From: an uncultured Corynebacterium sp. | GTDB lineage: Bacteria; Actinomycetota; Actinomycetes; Mycobacteriales; Mycobacteriaceae | NCBI RefSeq assembly: GCF_946222985.1 | Contig: NZ_CAMIFY010000004.1 | Span: 25,034 to 89,033 of the forward strand | Direction: 5' to 3' | DNA: 64,000 nt | In this document: one piece after another, positions 55,906 through 64,000 of the stretch | Numbering within the stretch: position 1 is the first letter of the stretch | How the letters are laid out: the number at the start of each line of letters is the position of its first letter | Position numbers and translations under genes: made by a program | Notes under the pieces: model-generated | The model's database searches: none | Told to the model about the DNA's origin: nothing | What the model saw: the letters and a program-made list of their open reading frames with translations, nothing else

Positions 55906-56958
55906 GTGTCTGAATTGAGTCATGACCTGCTGAAAACCCTGGCCCCCGGTACGGGCATCAGGGACGGCCTCGAGCGCATCCGCCGCGGCCGCACCGGCGC
56001 GTTGATCGTGCTGGGCTACGACGACGAGGTCGCCGGGCTGTGCGACGGCGGCTTCGAGATCGACGTCGCCTTCGCGCCGACGCGCCTGCGGGAGCTGTGC
56101 AAGATGGACGGCGCGGTGGTGCTGTCGACCGACGGGACGCGCATTCGCCGGGCCAACGTGCAGTTGGTGCCCGATCCGTCGCTGCCGACCGACGAGTCGG
56201 GCACGCGGCATCGTTCCGCGGAGCGCACGGCGCTGCAGACGGGGGTTCCGGTGATCGCGGTGTCGCAGTCGATGAACATCATCACGGTCTACGCCGACGG
56301 GGTGCGCCACGTGCTCAAGGATTCGTCGGAGATCCTGTCGCGGGCCAATCAGGCGCTCGGCACGATCGAGCGGTACCGTTCGCGTCTCGACGCCGAAGCC
56401 GAGGCCCTGTTCCACGCGGAGTTGGCGGGGTACGCGTCGGCGTCGGAGGTCGTCGGGGTGCTGCGTCTGTCCGAGCTGTTGCATCGGGCGGCGGAGTCGG
56501 TGTCGCGGGACGTCGTGGCGTTGGGTTCGGATGGCCATCAGCTCGACGTGCAGCTGCGGGAGCTCGTCGCCGACACGGCGCAGAATGCGCGTCTGCTGCT
56601 GCACGATTACCTGGTCACCGCCTCCGGGCTTCCCGACGAGGACGACGTCGATGCGGCGCTCGCCCAGTTCGACGAGCTGCCCGACCCCGATTTGCTGGGC
56701 CCGGCGGCCGTGGCGCAGGTGCTGGGCTACCCCACCGACGCCGAGGCCCTGGGCGAGCGCGTCGATCCGCGCGGGTACCGGGCCCTGGCCCGCATTCCGC
56801 GGATGCAGTATTCGCTCATGGACAAGTTGGTGGCCCGGTACGTGACTCTGCCGTCGCTGCTCAAGGCGCAGACCGAGGATCTGGCGGAGCTGGAGGGCGT
56901 CGGGCCGTTGTGGGCGCGCCACGTCCGGCAGGGCCTGGACAGGTTGACGTCGGCGTAG
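55906..56958 (+). CDS. disA: Diadenylate cyclase DisA (c-di-AMP synthase)
   Basis: 350 residues. The DAC domain shows the catalytic Asp-Gly-Ala at 68-70 (KMDGAVVLS) and Arg-His-Arg at 101-103 (GTRHRSAERTA). A helical linker and a C-terminal helix-hairpin-helix DNA-binding domain (LAELEGVGPLWARHVRQGLDRL) follow. It makes c-di-AMP from two ATP and scans DNA for branched structures. TAGGGT at 55894-55899 ends 6 nt before the GTG at 55906, so it has its own leaderless transcript despite following radA by only 30 bp. Confidence 0.96.
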   Translation: MSELSHDLLKTLAPGTGIRDGLERIRRGRTGALIVLGYDDEVAGLCDGGFEIDVAFAPTRLRELCKMDGAVVLSTDGTRIRRANVQLVPDPSLPTDESGTRHRSAERTALQTGVPVIAVSQSMNIITVYADGVRHVLKDSSEILSRANQALGTIERYRSRLDAEAEALFHAELAGYASASEVVGVLRLSELLHRAAESVSRDVVALGSDGHQLDVQLRELVADTAQNARLLLHDYLVTASGLPDEDDVDAALAQFDELPDPDLLGPAAVAQVLGYPTDAEALGERVDPRGYRALARIPRMQYSLMDKLVARYVTLPSLLKAQTEDLAELEGVGPLWARHVRQGLDRLTSA

Positions 56959-57021
56959 GGGCGCGGTTCGCTGCCGGCCTGGTGCATCCCGCCAGGCTCC
57001 TCGCCGCGCGGCCCGCCCCGC

Positions 57022-57729
57022 CTAGCTCATGTTGAACGTCTGCGGGTCCGAGTTGCGGTCGCCGACGAGGCCGTAGACGAGGTAGCTGCCGGCGCCGACG
57101 TTCTGGCGGTCGGCGTCGGTGCACTGGCCGGGCGCGGAGGTGGTGCGCGACCAGTTGGCGTCGAAGTAGATCTCCTCGCCGGGGGCGATGGTGACGGTGC
57201 CGTTGCCCTCGGAGTCGTTGCAGTCGACGTCGGACCAGATGCGGTCGTAGGTGGTCAGGTCGAAGACCTCGAAGCGCAGGGTCTGGGCGTCGAGGTCGAT
57301 CTCGCAGTCGCCGCGCGTCGGGTTGGCCAGCGTCAGTCCGAACGTCGGTTGGCCGTCGGGGCCGTAGTTGGGCTGGTCGGACACGACGGTCAGCCGCAGG
57401 TCGGCGAGCTCGCAGGTGTCCTTGTCGACGGGCGCCGGCTCGTCACCGTTGCCCTCGCCCTCGCCCGCTTCATCTCCCTCGGTCGCGGCGGCGTCGGAGG
57501 CGTAGGGCTCGGACGACGGGCCCTCGGGGGCGGAGGTGTTTTCCACGCCGTCGTCGCGGGTGACGGTGACCGATTCGGTCGAGTCCGCGGTCGGCGTGGT
57601 TTCCTCGTCGGATCCGCGCACCACCCATGTCACGACGCCCGCGATCACGAGGATCAGGACGATGACGGCCACCAGCGCGGCGATTCGCCTGCGCCGGTAG
57701 ATCTCCGGGGGCAGCGGTCGATTGGTCAC
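57022..57729 (-). CDS. Single-span membrane protein (Rv3587c-like position)
   Basis: 235 residues: a basic N-terminus (PEIYRRRRIA), one helix (ALVAVIVLILVIAGVVTWVV), an acidic Ser/Thr/Glu-rich linker (~40-105), and an extracytoplasmic beta domain with four Cys (DTCELADL, GDCEIDLD, DVDCNDSEG, PGQCTDADR). No enzyme motif is visible. A membrane protein occupies the same place between disA and canB in M. tuberculosis as I recall. The start is GTG; TAGTCT on the minus strand (57741-57736) ends 6 nt before it. Confidence 0.75.
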   Translation of the reverse strand: MTNRPLPPEIYRRRRIAALVAVIVLILVIAGVVTWVVRGSDEETTPTADSTESVTVTRDDGVENTSAPEGPSSEPYASDAAATEGDEAGEGEGNGDEPAPVDKDTCELADLRLTVVSDQPNYGPDGQPTFGLTLANPTRGDCEIDLDAQTLRFEVFDLTTYDRIWSDVDCNDSEGNGTVTIAPGEEIYFDANWSRTTSAPGQCTDADRQNVGAGSYLVYGLVGDRNSDPQTFNMS

Positions 57730-57733
57730 GCGA

Positions 57734-58357
57734 TCAGACTAGCGGGTCTTCGCTGACGCCCTTGGTCACCACGACTTCGGCGCGTCCGTCGGACAGGCGG
57801 TACCGCAGGCCGACGACGCCGACGCGGCCGTCGGCGAGGCGGGTCTTGACCTCCGGGGAGCGGTCGACGATGTGGTCGGCGATTTCGGCGACGTGGCGGC
57901 GCTCGAACTGGTCGACTTCGTATTCGCCGTCCTTGCGGGCGGCGAGCAGCGACGGGGTGACCTTTTCGATCAGCACGCGCTGGAATCCGCCGGGCAGGTC
58001 GCCGCCGTCGAGGGCGGCGTGGGCGGCCTTGACGGCACCGCAGGATTCGTGGCCGAGGACGACGACGAGCGGCACGCCGAGGGAGTCGACGGCGAATTCC
58101 AGGGACGCCAGGACGGACAGGTCGGTGATCTGACCGGCGGTGCGGATGACGAAGATGTCGCCGAGGCCCTGGTCGAAGATGATCTCGACGGGCACGCGGG
58201 AGTCGGAGCAGGCGAGGACGACGGCACCGGGGTGCTGGCCGGCGGTGAGCTTCTCGCGGCGGGAGGGGTCCTGGTTCGGGTGGGCGGAGCGGCCCTTCAT
58301 GAAACGGTGGTTTCCCTCGAGCAGATGCTTCCAGACTGATTCAGGGGTGCGTGGCAT
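57734..58357 (-). CDS. canB: Beta-carbonic anhydrase
   Basis: 207 residues. Zinc ligands are Cys50 and Asp52 (LACSDSRVP), His103 and Cys106 (GHESCGAVK), with FDQGLGDIFVIRTAGQ typical of the beta class. It interconverts CO2 and bicarbonate. ATG 58357 is preferred over ATG 58366 because MPRTPESVWKHLLEGN aligns with the start of M. tuberculosis CanB as I recall it, with equal length. It ends four bases before the membrane-protein start and is divergent from mutY. Confidence 0.93.
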   Translation of the reverse strand: MPRTPESVWKHLLEGNHRFMKGRSAHPNQDPSRREKLTAGQHPGAVVLACSDSRVPVEIIFDQGLGDIFVIRTAGQITDLSVLASLEFAVDSLGVPLVVVLGHESCGAVKAAHAALDGGDLPGGFQRVLIEKVTPSLLAARKDGEYEVDQFERRHVAEIADHIVDRSPEVKTRLADGRVGVVGLRYRLSDGRAEVVVTKGVSEDPLV

Positions 58358-58428
58358 ACCATCCATTGTGCAATCACACGGGCGATCGATGGGAATCCGG
58401 ATTGGCTTCAGGACATTTTCCACCCGAA

Positions 58429-59352
58429 ATGGAGGTGGCGGGGGCGACGCCCGGGGTCACCGGCGCCTCTTCGGCCGACTTCTGGCGCGATGATCTCGTC
58501 GCGTGGTTCCGCGCGGAAGCCCGGGATCTGCCGTGGCGCGATCCGGACACGTCGCCGTGGGGGATCCTGGTCAGCGAGGTGATGAGCCAGCAGACCCCCG
58601 TCGCCCGCGTCGCCCCGTCGTGGCGGCGGTGGATGGAGCTGTGGCCGACGCCGGCCGATCTCGCGGCCGCGCCCGCCGATCTGGTGCTCCGCGAGTGGGG
58701 CAAGCTCGGCTATCCCCGCAGGGCGCTGCGTTTGCGCGAGTGCGCGGCGGCGATCGTCGAGCGCCATGGCGGAGAGGTGCCCGCCGACGTCGATGATTTG
58801 CTTGATCTTCCCGGCATCGGTGACTACACGGCCCGCGCGGTCGCCGCGTTCGCGTTCGGGGCGCGCACGCCGGTCGTCGACGTCAACGTGCGGCGGGTGC
58901 TGCGCCGGCATCGTCAGGCGGTGTTTCTGCCGGGGACGCACAAGAAGTCGGACCTGGGGGTCGTCGAAAAGCTGCTTTACGACGATCCCGCCGCGGCCGC
59001 CGAGTTGTCCGCCGCGTGGATGGAGCTGGGGGCGACGGTGTGCCGGACGCGACCCGACTGCGGCGCGTGCCCGGTGCGCGATTCGTGCGCGTGGGTGGCG
59101 GCGGGGTCGCCGGAGCCGTCGGCCGATGAGTTGGCCGCGGCGAAGCGTCGGGTGCAGAAGTTCGAGGGCACCGACCGCCAGGTGCGGGGGAAGTTGCTCG
59201 GCGTGCTGCGGGCGGCGGAGTCGCCGGTGGAGGCGGCGTTGCTCGATGCGGTGTGGCCGGATTCGGCGCAGCGGTCGCGGGCGTTGTTTTCGCTGCTCGA
59301 CGACGGTTTGGCCGTGCAGGACGACGACGGGCGGTTCCGGTTGCCGCGCTGA
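58429..59352 (+). CDS. mutY: A/G-specific adenine DNA glycosylase
   Basis: 307 residues. Features are SEVMSQQTPVARV with the catalytic Glu, the helix-hairpin-helix LPGIGDYTARAVAAFAFG, and the catalytic Asp in PVVDVNVRRVL. The iron-sulfur cysteines read CRTRPDCGACPVRDSC, a C-x5-C-x2-C-x5-C spacing, one residue shorter in the first gap than E. coli MutY. It removes adenine opposite 8-oxoguanine. The C-terminal NUDIX-like domain is short or absent. ATG 58429 lies near the domain start; longer frames back to 58351 overlap canB. Confidence 0.9.
   Translation: MEVAGATPGVTGASSADFWRDDLVAWFRAEARDLPWRDPDTSPWGILVSEVMSQQTPVARVAPSWRRWMELWPTPADLAAAPADLVLREWGKLGYPRRALRLRECAAAIVERHGGEVPADVDDLLDLPGIGDYTARAVAAFAFGARTPVVDVNVRRVLRRHRQAVFLPGTHKKSDLGVVEKLLYDDPAAAAELSAAWMELGATVCRTRPDCGACPVRDSCAWVAAGSPEPSADELAAAKRRVQKFEGTDRQVRGKLLGVLRAAESPVEAALLDAVWPDSAQRSRALFSLLDDGLAVQDDDGRFRLPR
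58974..58984 (+). repeat. Dispersed word GCTTTACGACG, copy 13
   Basis: Inside mutY, reading Leu-Tyr-Asp-Asp with CTT. A near reverse complement (58962-58972) abuts it. Confidence 0.7.
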
Positions 59353-59434
59353 TGTGCCGGTGTTGGTGGGGCGATGTTCGAATCGCGGGCACCGGACCGC
59401 AGGGGCGATCCGGGGCGCGGGATAGTGTGGGTTC

Positions 59435-60730
59435 ATGAGGCGAAGCGCTGCGCGGCCGGGGTGGACGAGCGGGATTTCCAGCATCCGCACGCGCCTGGCG
59501 GCGCTCGCGATGGTGCCGGTGCTGGCGGCGTCGGTGGTGGCGTGCGGTGACGGTGGCGATGGCGCTGATGGCGGGGGCGGTGATGCGGCATCGGTGACGG
59601 TTCCCAACCGCGATCCGGGCACGGTGGTCACCACGATGCCGCTGGACGTCGATTCGGAGTCCGTGGCGGCCAGCCGGCGGATCGTCTACGCCTCGCGCGA
59701 CGCCCACGACCGGCCCACGGTCGTCAGTGGGGCGGTGCTGGAACCGGTGGCGGAGTGGACGGGCGACGGGCCGCGGCCGCTGTTGGTCATCGCCCCGGGG
59801 ACGCAGGGGATGTCGGACAATTGCTCGCCGTCGATGACGATGCACTTCGGCACCGCTCCCCCGCCGCCGGCCCGCCATTTCCTCGACCTGGGATGGGCGG
59901 TGGCGGTGACGGATTACGAGGGCCTGGGCACGCCCGGCCCGCACACCTACCTCGTGCGCGAGGCCCAGGGCAACGCGGTGCTCGACATGGCCACGGCGAC
60001 GATCGACCTGCTGGGCGGCAACATCGGCGGCTTCGGCGGCGACGCCGACTCCGGAACCCCCGTCGCCGTCTTCGGTTTTTCGCAGGGCGGTGCGGCGGCG
60101 GCCGCGGCGGCGGAGATGGCCGCCGACCACTCCCCGGCGGTGAACCTGCGCGCCGTCTACGCCGGCGGGGTGCCCGCGGATTTGGAGTCGACGGCCGAGC
60201 ACATCGACGGATCATCCCTTGCCGGGGCGATGGGATACGCCATGAACGGGCTGATCTCCGCGTACCCGGAGATCACCGACGACGTCGATGCGGTGCTGTC
60301 CGACGAGGGACGCCGTTTCCTCGACGTGACGTCCACCCAGTGCGTCGGGGCGACGTTGGCCGAATGGGGTCGCAGCGATTCCTCGGATTTCACCGCCGAC
60401 GGGCGAACGCTGGCGGAGCACCTGGGGGCGGGGGCGAGCGGGGAGCTGCGCGATGCCGTCGCAAAGCAGCGTTTGGGGACGGTCGCCCCGGAGATGCCGG
60501 TGTTCGTCACGCACAACGAGCTCGACGACGTCATCCCCGTCACCGGTGCCCGGCGCCTCGTGCGCGACTGGTGCGACGGCGGCGCCAACGTCACCTACGC
60601 CGAGGTCAACGAGGATCTCGGCGACGCCTCGCACGGGCTGGCGTGGCAGCTGACGGTGGACGAGGCGTTCGGGTGGCTGGTCTCCGTGATGGGAGGGCCG
60701 GACGCCCCGGGCGCGGAGGGCACGTGTTAG
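59435..60730 (+). CDS. Secretory lipase (LIP family) lipoprotein
   Basis: 431 residues with a long signal region and lipobox ASVVACGDG (Cys37), a Gly/Asp-rich linker, then the secretory-lipase fold. The nucleophile is in VFGFSQGGAAAAAA, the acid in THNELDDVIPV and the His in GDASHGLAW. WAVAVTDYEGLGTPG is the strong family block. It probably hydrolyses acylglycerols or envelope esters outside the membrane. TAGTGT at 59423-59428 ends 6 nt before the ATG, so it is leaderless. It faces the pirin gene with 16 bp between stops. Confidence 0.88.
   Translation: MRRSAARPGWTSGISSIRTRLAALAMVPVLAASVVACGDGGDGADGGGGDAASVTVPNRDPGTVVTTMPLDVDSESVAASRRIVYASRDAHDRPTVVSGAVLEPVAEWTGDGPRPLLVIAPGTQGMSDNCSPSMTMHFGTAPPPPARHFLDLGWAVAVTDYEGLGTPGPHTYLVREAQGNAVLDMATATIDLLGGNIGGFGGDADSGTPVAVFGFSQGGAAAAAAAEMAADHSPAVNLRAVYAGGVPADLESTAEHIDGSSLAGAMGYAMNGLISAYPEITDDVDAVLSDEGRRFLDVTSTQCVGATLAEWGRSDSSDFTADGRTLAEHLGAGASGELRDAVAKQRLGTVAPEMPVFVTHNELDDVIPVTGARRLVRDWCDGGANVTYAEVNEDLGDASHGLAWQLTVDEAFGWLVSVMGGPDAPGAEGTC
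60457..60467 (-). repeat. Dispersed word GCTTTGCGACG, copy 14
   Basis: Inside the secretory lipase gene, encoding Val-Ala-Lys-Gln with GCA. Confidence 0.7.
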
Positions 60731-60746
60731 CGCCGTGCGCGGGCGG

Positions 60747-61751
60747 CTAGCGGTTCCGGCGAGGGCGGAGTTTGACGCCCGGCATCGGCGGCGAGGGGAT
60801 GCGGTCGACCTGGGCGCGCGTCGGCTCGCCCTCGGCGCCGGGGTAGCCGTGGACGACGCCGTAGCGGCCGGCGCGGGCGTCGTCGTCCTCCCATTCCTCG
60901 CGGGCGGCGCGGACGGCGTCTTCGTCTTCGGCGACGAAGTTCCAGAACATCAGCAGGTCCTCGCCGTAGGGGTCGCCGACGAGCAGGACGAGTACCGCGC
61001 CGTCGTCGCCGGCGGTGATGGTCGCCTCGTCGACGGCGCCGTCGGTGTAGGCCAGGGCCGCGGGACCGGCCTGGCCCGCAACGTCCCCTCCTCCGACGCT
61101 CAGCTCCGCCGACCCGCTGTCGACGAGGATGCCGACCTCGCGGCCCGGGCGGATGGTCAGCGACGTGCCGGGCTCCATGCGCAGCTCCGCGGCCATCGCG
61201 CGCCGGGGTGCGGGGATCGGCGAGGAACCGAAGTCGACTTCTTCGCCGCCTTCGCCGTTCACGCCCTTCCCGCCGGCCCCGCCGAGCTCGCCCGTCAGCG
61301 AGCCAAGGAACACCAGCGCGGTGACGCCACCGTGGGTGACCTCCTCGGTGGTGTAGTGATGCAGTCCGCGCTCGACGTTGCGCTCGTCGGTCGGGTAGCC
61401 CAGCCACAACTGCACGCCGTGGAGGTCGGGGCCGTCGGGCCAGGAGTACTCGGAGTGGGCGATGCCGGGGCCGGCGACCATCAGCACGGTGTCGCCGGGG
61501 ACGACGTCGAGGTGGTGGTCGGCGGAATCGTCGTGGCGAATGCGTCCGGAGAACAGCCACGTGCAGGTCGCCAGCCAGGTGTGGGGGTGCGGGGCGACGT
61601 CCATCGACGGCTCGGCCGGGCCGAAGTGGTCGGCGAAGATGAACGGTCCGACGCTGGTGCGCTCCTTGTGCGGGAGGGTGCGGCGCACGGTGATCGCACG
61701 GTAACCGCCGAGGGGGACGTCGCGGGGCTCGAGCACATCGATTGTTGTCAT
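60747..61751 (-). CDS. Pirin-family cupin protein
   Basis: 334 residues: the N-terminal cupin carries the pirin metal site (VAPHPHTWLATCTWLFSG with two His, PGIAHSE and HGVQLWLG), and the C-terminal cupin has SSPIPAPRRAMAAELRMEPG and DPYGEDLLMFWNFVA. A Gly-rich insertion (GGAGGKGVNGEGGEE) lies between them. Bacterial pirins include quercetinases and metabolic regulators; its substrate is unknown. TACAAT on the minus strand (61764-61759) ends 7 nt before the ATG, a strong leaderless promoter. Confidence 0.9.
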   Translation of the reverse strand: MTTIDVLEPRDVPLGGYRAITVRRTLPHKERTSVGPFIFADHFGPAEPSMDVAPHPHTWLATCTWLFSGRIRHDDSADHHLDVVPGDTVLMVAGPGIAHSEYSWPDGPDLHGVQLWLGYPTDERNVERGLHHYTTEEVTHGGVTALVFLGSLTGELGGAGGKGVNGEGGEEVDFGSSPIPAPRRAMAAELRMEPGTSLTIRPGREVGILVDSGSAELSVGGGDVAGQAGPAALAYTDGAVDEATITAGDDGAVLVLLVGDPYGEDLLMFWNFVAEDEDAVRAAREEWEDDDARAGRYGVVHGYPGAEGEPTRAQVDRIPSPPMPGVKLRPRRNR

Positions 61752-61837
61752 GTCACATATTGTACCCCGGCCATGCCCTCCCGTCCAGGTCACCGCGCCC
61801 GCGACCGCCCCGCCCCTCCCCCGTCGCCGCACGCGAA

Positions 61838-61871
61838 AGCGCGGCACGCATCCGTAGATGCGTGCCGCGCT
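61838..61871 (-). terminator. Terminator after the clpC-DUF4236 unit
   Basis: A perfect 15-bp stem (61838-61852 with 61857-61871) and a CGTA loop lie 52 bases beyond the DUF4236 stop. On the minus strand it is followed by TTTCGCG. It separates this unit from the pirin promoter. Confidence 0.75.
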
Positions 61872-61922
61872 GCTTCGTTCGCGGGAGGCTTGACGACGAT
61901 CACGTGGGACGTCGTCGAGCGC

Positions 61923-62096
61923 CTACTTCTTCCAGCGCCCCCGGTAATTGAGGCCCTTGCCGAGGCGGATGGAGAATCCGCCGCGGCTGTTGATGGTCAC
62001 CGGGCCGAAGCGCCGGGATCCCGACACTCCGGACTTCGACCAGTTGAGCCACGAATCCTTGCCCAGGTTCTGGCGCTTGCGGTAGAAGATGCCCAT
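61923..62096 (-). CDS. DUF4236 small protein
   Basis: 57 residues beginning MGIFYRKRQNLGKDSWLNWS and continuing with KSGVSGSRRFGPVTINSRGG, the usual start of DUF4236 proteins (Arg-Lys-Arg, LNWSKSGVS). It is basic and ends YRGRWKK. The function is unknown. It begins five bases after the clpC stop on the same strand, so it is probably co-transcribed with clpC. AAGGA lies eleven bases upstream of the ATG, inside clpC. Confidence 0.75.
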   Translation of the reverse strand: MGIFYRKRQNLGKDSWLNWSKSGVSGSRRFGPVTINSRGGFSIRLGKGLNYRGRWKK

Positions 62097-62101
62097 CTCG
62101 C

Positions 62102-64000
<1,899 letters not shown>

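Overview
The window is very GC-rich and densely coding. It reads as the chromosome of a high-GC Corynebacterium. Three gene blocks match, by my recollection, the order in C. glutamicum or Mycobacterium tuberculosis: ptrB-purC ... purB-aminotransferase-purD-HIT; thrE-small gene-otsA-lipoprotein-otsB-ipsA-zinc ABC genes; and rlmB-cysS | ispF-ispD-carD | lpqE-radA-disA-membrane protein-canB-mutY ... clpC. Recognition is from the sequence and memory of the families; no database search was run.

Layout. 1-5.5 kb: the end of a CHAP-like protein whose catalytic Cys is Asp, then a minus-strand run of a DUF2334 protein, glutathione peroxidase, BluB, oligopeptidase B and purC. 5.5-19.4 kb looks accessory: a membrane-anchored esterase, a thiolase / FabG4-type reductase / MaoC dehydratase operon, an AlkZ-like protein, a small hydrolase, a MerR-TipA regulator beside a perfect dyad, a Cu/Zn superoxide dismutase lipoprotein, and a 3-hydroxybutyrate locus (PucR-type regulator, GntP permease, BdhA, ScoA, ScoB). 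19.4-25.6 kb: purB, a K+ uptake pair, an aminotransferase and purD. 25.6-27.0 kb: 1.4 kb with no convincing gene but several repeats and inverted repeats. 27-36.9 kb: a DUF559-like protein, HIT hydrolase, two lipases, pyruvate:quinone oxidoreductase, a hotdog protein, a degenerate low-molecular-weight phosphatase, an anchored unknown and an acyl-CoA ligase. 37.2 kb: tRNA-Thr(UGU). 37.5-47.4 kb: threonine/serine exporter, trehalose synthesis (otsA/otsB), an IpsA-like LacI regulator and a zinc-type ABC importer behind a Zur-like dyad. 47.4-59.4 kb: translation, isoprenoid, CarD, DNA repair and c-di-AMP genes. The end holds a secretory lipase, a pirin, a 57-residue DUF4236 protein and the 3' part of clpC.

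How genes work together. 3-Hydroxybutyrate can be imported, oxidised to acetoacetate and activated to acetoacetyl-CoA by the 14-19 kb locus; the thiolase at 6.9 kb could finish the route to acetyl-CoA. OtsA and OtsB make trehalose from UDP-glucose and glucose-6-phosphate. IspD and IspF are consecutive non-mevalonate steps. RadA, DisA and MutY cluster with CarD.

Two sequence-level patterns cross the gene map. First, about seventeen genes have a TANNNT hexamer ending 3-8 nt (mostly 6-8) before the start codon, the signature of leaderless transcripts, which helps fix several starts. Second, the 11-base word GCTTTRCGACG occurs at least 14 times on both strands, with six copies in the small intergenic fraction and others kept in genes by non-preferred codons. 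I know of no assigned role for it, and it is the most interesting lead here.
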